A stretch of DNA of 64,000 nucleotides from Pseudomonadota bacterium. GTDB lineage: Bacteria > Pseudomonadota > Gammaproteobacteria > Burkholderiales > JAJZQI01. The notes below the pieces were generated by a model, which did not search any database, had not been told where the DNA came from, and saw only the letters and a program-made list of their open reading frames with translations. How positions within the stretch are numbered: the stretch's first letter is position 1; each line of letters opens with the position of its first letter. Positions 19,658 to 31,327 of the stretch are shown here, piece by piece. The position numbers were made by a program, and so were the translations under genes. Location: positions 188,419 through 252,418 of the forward strand of contig JAJZQI010000001.1 in assembly GCA_021851875.1 (NCBI GenBank), read 5' to 3'.

Positions 19658-21337
19658 ATGATGAATGCCCAAGAGGACTTGGCCAAGGCAATTTCAATGC
19701 ACCTGGCGGGCCAGCTCGAGGCAGCCGCGGAGGCGTATCTCCGCCTGCTCGCCGGGCAGCCGGACAATGTCGATGCACTGTTTCTGCTGGGAACCCTGCG
19801 GGTCCAGCAAGGAGCAATGAACGAGGCGCTGGCCGCCTTGTCCCGCCTTCTGCAGCTTAAACCGGATCATATGGATGGATGGGGGCAGCTGGCCGAGTTG
19901 CATCGCGCCACGGGACAGTTTGCCGCGGCGTTGCATTGCTACCGGCAAGTGCTGCAGCTGTCGCCGGATAATGCGGCTGCCCGCGCCGGCGAGGCCGAAT
20001 GCCTGGCGGCGTTGGTAGCCGCTGCACAGCAGGCCATGCAGGCTGCGCTTGCTGCCTATCAGCGGCGGGATTTTCCGGCGGCGATTCAGTGGGCAAAGGA
20101 ATCTCTGAATCACTATCCCAGTGCGGCGGCATGGAACAACCTGGGAGTGATGTATAAAGAGCAGGGCGATTGGCCGGCAGCCGAGGGTGCCCTGCAGGCC
20201 GCGGTCAACCTGGCGCCGGACTATGCCGAGGCATGGAGCAATCTGGGCAATGTCTATTGGGTGCAGCACCGTTACCGGGACGCTCTCGATCCATACGATC
20301 GGGCGGTGCAACTGCAGCCGGATAATGCGGTTTCCTGGAATAATCTGGGCAACGGCCTGCAGGCGGCAGGGCGGCTGGATGCGGCTGTCGAGGCGTTTGA
20401 GCGGGCGCTGCAACTGGATCCCGACTTTGCCATGGCGCATTGGAATCATGCCATCGCTGCATTGCTCAAGGGCGATTACCGTACCGGCTGGAATGAATAC
20501 GAATGGGGCTTTGCGTGCGGGCTGCGGCCGCTGAAGTTTCAGCCTTTGCCGGTGTGGCAGGGGGAGCCCGGTGTGCGGCTGATCGTGTACGCCGAACAAG
20601 GCTTTGGCGATACCCTGCAGTTCGTGCGTTTTCTGCCCGCTTTGCAGGATAAGGTTGCGCAACTGGTTTTGGCCGTGCCGGTGGAATTGCAGCGTCTGTT
20701 GCAGCGTTCTTTCCCGGCCGTCCGGGTCGCGCCGGAGGCGCAGCTGAACAAGCGGGACTATGATGCCGTGCTGCCCTTGATGAGTCTGCCGCATCGGCTG
20801 GGGCGGGTGGAGCCGGCCGATTTTTCCGCCGCAACGCCTTACCTGAAAGCCGATCCGGCGAATGCGGCGAGGTGGCAAGCGCGCCTGTCCCAATTTGCCG
20901 GCGAACGGCTTGGCATTGCCTGGCAGGGCAGCCGCAAGCACAAGGGCGACGCCCTGCGCTCCATTCCGGCCGAGCGGCTGGCCGGAGCGCTTGCCGGCAG
21001 CGGGATTGCGCTGCACAGCCTGCAGGCGGGGCACGATGCGCCCGACGTGCCGCAGGGTGTGACGGACTGGCGGACAGAGATTCAAGATTTCGACGATCTT
21101 GCCGCTATAGTGCATGAGCTTGACTGTGTGGTAACGGTGGATACGGCCGTCGCACATCTGGCGGGTGCGCTGGGTAAGCGGGTCTATCTGCTTTTGCCTT
21201 TTGCGCCCGACTGGAGGTGGGGGAGGTCCGCCGAGGAATGTGTCTGGTACGGTCAGATGCACTTGCTCAGGCAGGCGTCGCCGGGTGATTGGGATTCTGT
21301 CCTGCGGCATCTGGCAGCGGCCCTGACAAAAAAATAA
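19658..21337 (+). CDS. TPR-repeat protein with C-terminal GT9-like domain (paralogue of the 8092-9546 product)
   Basis: Tandem TPRs (YAEAWSNLGNVYWVQHRYRDALDPYDRAVQLQPDNAVSWNNLGNGLQAAGRLDAAVEAFERALQLDPDFAMAHWNHAIALL) then VYAEQGFGDTLQFVRFLPAL...LGIAWQGS...VVTVDTAVAHLAGALGKRVYLLLPFAPDWRWG. Confidence 0.87.
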   Translation: MMNAQEDLAKAISMHLAGQLEAAAEAYLRLLAGQPDNVDALFLLGTLRVQQGAMNEALAALSRLLQLKPDHMDGWGQLAELHRATGQFAAALHCYRQVLQLSPDNAAARAGEAECLAALVAAAQQAMQAALAAYQRRDFPAAIQWAKESLNHYPSAAAWNNLGVMYKEQGDWPAAEGALQAAVNLAPDYAEAWSNLGNVYWVQHRYRDALDPYDRAVQLQPDNAVSWNNLGNGLQAAGRLDAAVEAFERALQLDPDFAMAHWNHAIAALLKGDYRTGWNEYEWGFACGLRPLKFQPLPVWQGEPGVRLIVYAEQGFGDTLQFVRFLPALQDKVAQLVLAVPVELQRLLQRSFPAVRVAPEAQLNKRDYDAVLPLMSLPHRLGRVEPADFSAATPYLKADPANAARWQARLSQFAGERLGIAWQGSRKHKGDALRSIPAERLAGALAGSGIALHSLQAGHDAPDVPQGVTDWRTEIQDFDDLAAIVHELDCVVTVDTAVAHLAGALGKRVYLLLPFAPDWRWGRSAEECVWYGQMHLLRQASPGDWDSVLRHLAAALTKK

Positions 21338-21347
21338 AAATATGGCC

Positions 21348-21374
21348 TAAAGTTCTTTGCGGTACTGCCGATAA
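21348..21374 (+). promoter_or_regulatory. Sigma-28 (FliA) promoter of fliC
   Basis: TAAAGTTC-N11-GCCGATAA vs consensus TAAAGTTT-N11-GCCGATAA; 15/16 positions, exact spacing. Confidence 0.9.
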
Positions 21375-21398
21375 CCAACATGACAGCGGTTGAAATGC

Positions 21399-21433
21399 GG
21401 TTTAAGCCTCAACCGGGGTCTAAGGCTTAAACC
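21399..21433 (+). repeat. Inverted repeat / stem-loop in fliC 5'UTR
   Basis: GGTTTAAGCCT-(13 nt)-AGGCTTAAACC, 11-bp perfect stem, between the sigma-28 promoter and the fliC RBS. Confidence 0.85.
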
Positions 21434-21471
21434 TTGTTTTAATTGGTTCATCCGGTTAAGGAGAAAGAAAA

Positions 21472-22326
21472 ATGGCACTCGTCGTCAATACTAATATCGC
21501 TTCGCTGGTTGCTCAGAACAATCTGAATAACTCGCAAAGCGCACTGCAGGTTTCCCTGCAACGTCTGTCTTCCGGTCTGCGCGTAAACAGCGCCAAGGAC
21601 GATGCGGCAGGTCTGGCAATTTCCCAGGCATTCACCGCGCAAATCCGCGGTAACAACCAGGCGATCCGTAACGCAAACGACGGTATCTCTCTGGGTCAAA
21701 CCGCTGAAGGCGCGCTGGGTCAGATCGCCAACAACGTTCAACGTATTCGTGAAATTGCCGTACAGGCAGCCAACGGTACCGTCAGCGATACCAACCGTTC
21801 TCAGCTGCAGAACGAGGTGAACCAGCTGACCCAGGAAATTTCCCGTATCGTTCAGACCACCAACTTCAACGGCACCAACCTGTTGTCCGGCGCCAGCACC
21901 CTGACCTTCCAGGTGGGCGCTTCCGGCTCCAGCAACAACCAGGTGAGCATTACCACCACCAACCTGGCGCAAAGCGGCGCTGCCGGCTTGTATTCCTATG
22001 CAACCAGCCTGACTGCAACCGGTACCGTGGATATCACCACCTCCGGTGCGGCTTCTGCTGCGATTGCCAACCTGGATGCGGATATTTCCCAGATTTCCAC
22101 CGTACGTTCCACCTTCGGTGCGGTGCAAAACCGTTTCGAAGCCGTGGTGGCCAACTTGCAGAACTACGTGCAGAACCTGACCGCTGCAAACAGCCGTATC
22201 GTGGACGCCGACTTTGCCTCTGAAACTGCAAACCTGACCCGTAATCAGATTCTGCAGCAAGCGGGTACCGCGATTCTGTCCCAGGCCAATGCCTTGCCGC
22301 AGAGTGCACTGACCCTGTTGCGTTAA
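21472..22326 (+). CDS. fliC: Flagellin
   Basis: [51 protein letters not shown] ... [44 protein letters not shown]-type flagellin ends; RBS AAGGAG. Confidence 0.98.
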   Translation: MALVVNTNIASLVAQNNLNNSQSALQVSLQRLSSGLRVNSAKDDAAGLAISQAFTAQIRGNNQAIRNANDGISLGQTAEGALGQIANNVQRIREIAVQAANGTVSDTNRSQLQNEVNQLTQEISRIVQTTNFNGTNLLSGASTLTFQVGASGSSNNQVSITTTNLAQSGAAGLYSYATSLTATGTVDITTSGAASAAIANLDADISQISTVRSTFGAVQNRFEAVVANLQNYVQNLTAANSRIVDADFASETANLTRNQILQQAGTAILSQANALPQSALTLLR

Positions 22327-22345
22327 TTCTTGAACGGGTAAGTGA

Positions 22346-22384
22346 AAAGGCCGGGACCTTCTATAACAGAAGTGTTCCGGCTTT
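22346..22384 (+). terminator. Stem-loop downstream of fliC (possible terminator)
   Basis: AAAGGCCGGGACCTTCT-ATAAC-AGAAGTGTTCCGGCTTT imperfect hairpin; no long U tract. Confidence 0.5.
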
Positions 22385-22405
22385 AACCGTTAAAGGAGGT
22401 GTAAA

Positions 22406-22780
22406 ATGGAAATCCAATCCATAGCCGTTTCACATCAGACGCTGACTTCCAGCCAAAACAACAGTCCGCCGGCGGTTCAGCAGACCGTGACTGAGGCCGG
22501 GGAGGGGGCGACTCACGATGCGATGCATGAAATAGCTGGGAAACAGAAGCCCGTTGATTCCAATACCTTGCAGCAGGCTGTTGATCAGGCAAATGAAACA
22601 ATCCAGAACCTGTCCAATGAATTGCAATTCAGCGTGGACCAGGGAACGGGTGAGTATGTGGTGAAAATCGTCGATAAGCAGACGAATGAAGTTGTCCGGC
22701 AGATTCCTTCCAAGGAAATGCTGGAAATCAGCAAACGTTTGGATGAATTGCGTGGATTACTTATCCAGCAAAAGGCATGA
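22406..22780 (+). CDS. flaG: Flagellar protein FlaG
   Basis: ELQFSVDQGTGEYVVKIVDKQTNEVVRQIPSKEMLEISKRLDELRGLLIQQKA; between fliC and fliD; RBS AAAGGAGG. Confidence 0.93.
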   Translation: MEIQSIAVSHQTLTSSQNNSPPAVQQTVTEAGEGATHDAMHEIAGKQKPVDSNTLQQAVDQANETIQNLSNELQFSVDQGTGEYVVKIVDKQTNEVVRQIPSKEMLEISKRLDELRGLLIQQKA

Positions 22781-22815
22781 TTGTCTATAATAGACGGTGT
22801 GCGAGGAGTTAGATC

Positions 22816-24120
22816 ATGGCCATTACAGCAGCAGGCATCGGGTCCGGTATCGATGTGAGTTCAATTGTCAGCCAGTTGATGGCAATCGAGCGCCAGCCGC
22901 TCGATGCCCTGAATCAAAGCCGGTCCCAATACAACGCCCAGCTGTCCGCCTACGGCAAGATAAAGAGCGACCTGGCGGCATTCCAGACAGCCGTGCAGGC
23001 GATGCAGTACAGCACCAGCTTCGCGCTCTATGGCGCGACCTCTTCCAATACTTCTGTCCTGTCGGCCTCAACTGATACCACGGCATTGTCAGGGACCCAC
23101 AGCATTACTGTAAATTCCCTTGCCCAAGCGCAGATCCAGGTCGCGGCAACCGGTTTTGCCGACACGGGCACAACGGCGGTAGGTGCGGTGGGGGATACGC
23201 TGACCTTTACCACCGGTTCCAATACCTTTACGGTGACGCTTGACAGCACCAACAATACCCTGCAGGGACTGCAAAACGCAATCAACTCGGCAGCGGGCAA
23301 CTATGGCATAACGGCGTCGATACTGAATGACGGTACGGCCAACGGCAACCGTCTGGTCATTACTGCGAATTCTTCGGGTACGGCAAACGCCGTCACTCTG
23401 TCCGGTACCTTGGCTACCAGTTTGAGTTTCGCGACTACCCAGGCGGCTGCAAACGCAAGTCTGACAGTTGACGGGGTAACCGGAATCACCAAATCAAGCA
23501 ATACGATCAGCGATGTGCTGCAAGGTGTGACTCTCAATCTGCAAGGCACCGGCACTACCACGCTGACTGTGCAAGCTGACACCACAGCCGTTACAGGTCT
23601 CGTGAATAAATTTGTATCGGCCTATAACGCGTTGCAAAGCGACATATCCAGTCTGCATGGCAAGGGCGGGACGCTGGAGGCCGACAATACGATTCTCACG
23701 ATCAACAGCGTGCTGGGCAACGTATTTAATTCGGGCACGAGCAGTGGTTTATATAATTACCTCTCCCAGGTCGGCATCTCACTGCAGAAGGACGGCACCT
23801 TGTCGCTGGACAGCGCTGCCTTCAGTTCGGCGGTATCCAGTCACTATTCCGATGTGGTCAGCCTGTTCACCAATGCAACTGACGGTTTTTCCAACCGGTT
23901 CAATACAGCGTTGAACGGTCTGCTGCAGTCGAATGGCATTGTCACGGCGGCAACCGATGGCATCAACGCCAACCTGAGTTTGCTGCAGACCCGCATCGAC
24001 CAGATGCAGACGCGCCTGGACCAGACTCAGCAGAGTCTTCAGGCGCAATATTCGGCACTTGACGCCCTGCTGGGAACGATGCAATCTTCAGCCAACTTCC
24101 TCCTTTCACAGCTGAGATAA
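22816..24120 (+). CDS. fliD: Flagellar hook-associated protein 2 (filament cap)
   Basis: GIGSGIDVSSIVSQLMAIERQPLDALNQSRSQYNAQLSAYGKIKSDLAAFQ; C-terminal FliD coiled coil. Confidence 0.96.
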   Translation: MAITAAGIGSGIDVSSIVSQLMAIERQPLDALNQSRSQYNAQLSAYGKIKSDLAAFQTAVQAMQYSTSFALYGATSSNTSVLSASTDTTALSGTHSITVNSLAQAQIQVAATGFADTGTTAVGAVGDTLTFTTGSNTFTVTLDSTNNTLQGLQNAINSAAGNYGITASILNDGTANGNRLVITANSSGTANAVTLSGTLATSLSFATTQAAANASLTVDGVTGITKSSNTISDVLQGVTLNLQGTGTTTLTVQADTTAVTGLVNKFVSAYNALQSDISSLHGKGGTLEADNTILTINSVLGNVFNSGTSSGLYNYLSQVGISLQKDGTLSLDSAAFSSAVSSHYSDVVSLFTNATDGFSNRFNTALNGLLQSNGIVTAATDGINANLSLLQTRIDQMQTRLDQTQQSLQAQYSALDALLGTMQSSANFLLSQLR

Positions 24121-24125
24121 GCCGG

Positions 24126-24572
24126 ATGAATACGCATACTGTAAAAAATGCACTGAATGCATACGGTCAGGTGGATCTTGATGCCTCAATCATGACTGCC
24201 AGTCCGGTGCAATTGATCGTGTTGCTGTATGACGGTGCCGTAGGGGCGATTGCCAAGGCCAAAGGCATGTTGCAGCAACAGCAGTATTCCGAGAAGAGCA
24301 ACCAGATTTCGCGCGCCATCGGTATTATCGATGGCCTGGCTGCAGTGCTGGACATGGAAAAGGGCGGGGAAATTTCGGCCAATCTGTCAGCGCTGTACGA
24401 TTATATGCGGCGTCGCTTGCTGACGGCCAATATGCACAACGATGAAGCTGCTTTGGACGAAGTGGCAGCCTTGTTGCTGGGCATCAACGAATCCTGGAAG
24501 GCGCTGGCTTCGCGTTCAGTTGCGGCACCGTCGGCCAGTGCCGGCGAGACCGCCGGGCGCAGGTCCGCGTGA
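24126..24572 (+). CDS. fliS: Flagellar export chaperone FliS
   Basis: NALNAYGQVDLDASIMTASPVQLIVLLYDGAVGAIAKAKGML...AIGIIDGLAAVLDMEKGGEISANLSALYDYMRRRL. Confidence 0.95.
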   Translation: MNTHTVKNALNAYGQVDLDASIMTASPVQLIVLLYDGAVGAIAKAKGMLQQQQYSEKSNQISRAIGIIDGLAAVLDMEKGGEISANLSALYDYMRRRLLTANMHNDEAALDEVAALLLGINESWKALASRSVAAPSASAGETAGRRSA

Positions 24573-24877
24573 GCCCGGAGGAACAACTGGACCGTTATCG
24601 TCAGGTAATGGGCCTGACTTTGAAAATGCGTGAACTGGCAGACGCCGAGAAGTGGGATCGGTTCATGCAGGCTGAGGCTGACCGCCGCACGGTGCTGGCT
24701 TCACTGGAACAGGAAAAGATCGGTAACAACGAGGAGCTGCGCGGCATTGTGCAGAACATCCTCGATCAGGACCGTGAAATCGTGCAAAAGGTGCAGGTAT
24801 GGATGGACGAACTGCGCTCAATCCTGACACAAATGTCTACCGTCCAGCGCTTGAACAAGGCTTACCTGAAGCGCTAG
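24569..24877 (+). CDS. fliT: Flagellar protein FliT-like chaperone
   Basis: Small helical protein (MSPEEQLDRYRQVMGLTLKMRELADAEKWDRFMQAEADRR), GTGA overlap with fliS. Confidence 0.8.
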   Translation: MSPEEQLDRYRQVMGLTLKMRELADAEKWDRFMQAEADRRTVLASLEQEKIGNNEELRGIVQNILDQDREIVQKVQVWMDELRSILTQMSTVQRLNKAYLKR

Positions 24878-24903
24878 CCAGACGGGCGGCGGCGGATGAT
24901 CCG

Positions 24904-25146
24904 GTGGGCCCGTTGGCCCCGGCCGTGCCGACGCATGGCGACGTTCCACTGCGCTGGCCCGAGAACCCTTCCCGTAAACGCAAACAGCCGCGCAACCCGG
25001 CCAACAGATCACCTGCGGGCGACATCCCGCATCGGCCGATCCCGCCCGACGACCATATTATCGACGAGTACGCCATGGAGCAGCCCGGCATGGCCCTTAT
25101 CGCGGCGCAAAGAGTCCCAGCAGGCCATCCAGACCTACATGGTTGA
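24904..25146 (+). CDS. Possible small proline-rich protein following fliT
   Basis: GTG-initiated ORF VGPLAPAVPTHGDVPLRWPENPSRKRKQPRNPANRSPAGDIPHRPIPPDDHIIDEYAMEQPG...; G/C-rich third codon positions; fills an otherwise unexplained gap. Confidence 0.3.
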   Translation: MGPLAPAVPTHGDVPLRWPENPSRKRKQPRNPANRSPAGDIPHRPIPPDDHIIDEYAMEQPGMALIAAQRVPAGHPDLHG

Positions 25147-25941
25147 AGGCGTAACTGGCCTGGCTGCGTACGATGGGCTTGGCGTGGTAGGCAATCGAAT
25201 AGCCGGCCTCGGCCATCATTTTCAAGTCGTTTGCCCCGTCTCCCATGGCGATGACCTGGTCTTTGCTCAGGCCCAGTTCGTCGCGCACCTGGCACAGCTT
25301 GTCCGCTTTACCCTGCGCATCCAGAATGTCGCTGGCGACTTTGCCGGTGAGCTTGCCATCGACAATTTCCAGCAGATTGGAATGCGCGTAGGTCAGGCCC
25401 AGCCGTTGCTGCAATCGTTCGGTGAAGAAGGTGAAGCCGCCCGATACCAGCAGCGTTTTCACACCGTGCTTCTGCAGGGTTTTGAGCATCAGCTCGCCGC
25501 CCGGATTGATTTGCAGGCGTTCGTCGTACACATGCGCCAGCGCGCCCGCATCCAGTCCTTTGAGCAGCGCGACCCGGCGCGTGAGGCTTTCCTTGAAGTC
25601 GATCTCGCCGCGCATGGCGGCTTCGGTGACTTCCGACACCTGCGGCTTGATGCCGGCAAAGTCGGCAATTTCGTCAATGCACTCGATGTTGATCAGCGTC
25701 GAGTCCATGTCCATGACCACCAGGCCGATATCCTGCAATGATTGGCCGTTTCTGATGAAGCCGAAGTCGAGTTCAGCCCGTTCGCAGTAAGCGGCAATTT
25801 CGTCGCGGCTGGCCGCATCGGCGTTGACGAGGCGGAAGGCGGACGGGTTGACCGCCTGGATGTGTTCGGCGCGGCTGATCTTGGCCAGCTGCTTGAGGTC
25901 CTGGGTGGCAATCTCATTGCCGAGGATGACGAGATGCGAGG

Positions 25942-25945
<4 letters not shown>
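25097..25945 (-). CDS. serB: Phosphoserine phosphatase
   Basis: VVMDMDSTLINIECIDEIADFAG...LLVSGGFTFFTERL...VIAMGDGANDLKMM. Confidence 0.96.
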
Positions 25946-29340
<3,395 letters not shown>

Positions 29341-29396
29341 GATTTAAGGCACAGTACGGCGAAATGTGCGCATTATACCGGATGAGGTGGGGAGGG

Positions 29397-30350
29397 TCAG
29401 CCTTCCTGCAGGCTGACTGTGGGTTGTTGCCTTGACCAGTCCCGTAACGCGGGCAGCAGCCCGCTGTATTCGTCGTCATATAGGCAGGCGATGCGATTTC
29501 CTGGCTGGAGCAGTGAATCGAGTTGTGTCGTGAGAGCGGTGGGAGCCGCAATTTCCGCCACCTGCGCTTCTCGCCGGGCATAGCTGGCAATGACCGGCCG
29601 TGGACCGGGCGGCAGCAGCAGCACGTCGGCCTGGCTCAGCCAGCGATAGGCGCGCAGGGAGAGCAGATCGGGCGCCGCCGGCTGCCGGATGGCATAAAAC
29701 AGCGTTTTGTGCGACGTTTCAACCTGTGTCAGGCGCTGTTTTACCCAGTCATCCCACTGCGCGTCTGTCCAGTTGCTCATGTCAGCCGGTTCAAGCGCAT
29801 CGAACAGCTCCAGCCAGAATTGGCGGCGTGCGCTGCCCATGGGCAGATGCGGGTTCACCTGGGAGCGCAGGCGGGCAGTTTGCTGCGCCAGCGTTTGCCA
29901 GGCGGGCGGGAAATCACGTTCCAGGCGCTGCCGCAGCCAAGTTGTCAGCATCGGGCTGGCGCCGCTGCTGCTGATGGCCACCAGCAGCGGGGAGCGATCC
30001 ATTACGGCAGGCAAAATAGCGCTGCAGAGCGCCGGGGTGTCGACGACATTGAGCCAGACGCGTCTTTCTTCTGCCGCCGCCGCGACACGCCGGTTGGTTT
30101 CCTCGCTTTCGCTTGCGGCAATGGCCAGCCAGCAATGATCGAGCTGGCCGGGTGAAAATTCGCCCGCGATCAGGCTTCCGCCGGCATCGAGCAGCCGTTG
30201 TCGCAGGCGCGGGTCGGGCGAGCAGCTTACCAGTGTAATGCGCGCGCCTGCCGCCGCCAGGCTGTCGAGCTTGGGCAGGGCCCGCTCGCCTTCGCCGACC
30301 AGCAGGCAGTTGCGGTTGTGCAGGTTGAGAAACAGCGGCAAGTAATCCAT
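29397..30350 (-). CDS. Precorrin-2 dehydrogenase/sirohydrochlorin ferrochelatase (CysG N-terminal) with apparently degenerate SUMT-like C-terminus
   Basis: MDYLPLFLNLHNRNCLLVGEGERALPKLDSLAAAGARITLVS...LNVVDTPALCSAILPAVMDRSPLLVAISSSGASPMLTTWLRQRLE; C-terminal AAPDLLSLRAYRWLSQADVLLLPPG resembles the SUMT start. Confidence 0.9.
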   Translation of the reverse strand: MDYLPLFLNLHNRNCLLVGEGERALPKLDSLAAAGARITLVSCSPDPRLRQRLLDAGGSLIAGEFSPGQLDHCWLAIAASESEETNRRVAAAAEERRVWLNVVDTPALCSAILPAVMDRSPLLVAISSSGASPMLTTWLRQRLERDFPPAWQTLAQQTARLRSQVNPHLPMGSARRQFWLELFDALEPADMSNWTDAQWDDWVKQRLTQVETSHKTLFYAIRQPAAPDLLSLRAYRWLSQADVLLLPPGPRPVIASYARREAQVAEIAAPTALTTQLDSLLQPGNRIACLYDDEYSGLLPALRDWSRQQPTVSLQEG

Positions 30351-30396
30351 CCGCCAATGCTACCAGAAGCGGGCGGATGATTACGCGGGAAAAGTG

Positions 30397-31155
30397 TCAG
30401 TGCGAGCTGTCGGCAAGGATGTGGGCGGAGGGGATGAACGGTTTGAGTTCCCGGATGCGTTCTTTATCCGTTTCGTGAGCGGCGGCAATGCCGCCTCCCT
30501 CATTCCCGGCCGAACGCAGAAAGGCAATGGCGCCTTTTTCTATGGAGCAGCCGCACGCCTGGGCGGCCAGCAGTGAGCCGGCCCAGTCCGCTTCCCGCTC
30601 TTCCGCTTCCCAGTACGGCGACATTTTCAGCGCAAGGGGGAAATCGCTATCCAGTATCTGGATCACGTCATCGCCGCTGCTGCCCGGGGTCACCGTTTGA
30701 TGTGACAGGGAAGCCAGCGTCACCACGTCCTGGTCGTAATGCCGCAATGCCAGATGGGTCAGTTCATGACCCACCACGAAATTCAGCGCGCAACCGCTGA
30801 GTTTCATGGCAGTCGGAGACAGGACTATGGTGGCAGGAGGGATGGCGTAGGCCATGCCGGCGCGATCGTTCGGCGCAAGCAGAAAACGGATGCCGTGCAG
30901 CCCGGCCAGACCGACCATTTTGCGCCAGTTGTCCGTTGGCGCCAGTTCGGTGCACGACGGACAGGGGCGCTGTTCCCAGCGGAAATGCGGCACGTCAGGT
31001 GTGTCGGGAAACCAGCTGGCCTTGTTAATGGTGCTGTCGGCCGCATTGGCCGTGCCTGCGCGGGCATGTGTTGTAAGCAGGCACAGGCCAGCCAGCACAA
31101 GGCAGGAGGCCAGTGCGAGCGACCGGTAAGTGAAGGGTAATGTCCGCTGCTGCAT
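30397..31155 (-). CDS. M48-like metalloprotease, secreted or lipid-anchored
   Basis: Signal-peptide-like N-terminus, VVGHELTHLALRHYDQDV (HExxH) and downstream EREADWAGSLLA glutamate motif. Confidence 0.75.
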   Translation of the reverse strand: MQQRTLPFTYRSLALASCLVLAGLCLLTTHARAGTANAADSTINKASWFPDTPDVPHFRWEQRPCPSCTELAPTDNWRKMVGLAGLHGIRFLLAPNDRAGMAYAIPPATIVLSPTAMKLSGCALNFVVGHELTHLALRHYDQDVVTLASLSHQTVTPGSSGDDVIQILDSDFPLALKMSPYWEAEEREADWAGSLLAAQACGCSIEKGAIAFLRSAGNEGGGIAAAHETDKERIRELKPFIPSAHILADSSH

Positions 31156-31327
31156 GGGGCACCTACCACAACTTCATTACAAATATATGATTATTTATAG
31201 CTCATGAATGGCTTTGATGCCGAAAAAGTGTGTTGCAAAACGATTAAAATGACGTATGGCTGTGTTTGTGGCTATATTGAGTGGGTAAGCAGCATTTGCC
31301 GTCAGCGCCGAACGACGGCATACTTCA

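Noticed and set aside
17342-19672. 776-aa minus-strand ORF opposite the giant glycosyltransferase
   Set aside because: Antisense shadow of strongly biased codons; no motif content, while the plus strand has clear GT motifs.
19694-21310. 538-aa minus-strand ORF opposite the second TPR-GT
   Set aside because: Shadow ORF; composition is typical of a reverse-strand readout of a TPR gene.
24896-25741. 281-aa plus-strand ORF overlapping serB
   Set aside because: Mostly antisense to serB; Arg/Ser/Pro-rich readout in the wrong frame relative to the plausible 24904 small ORF.
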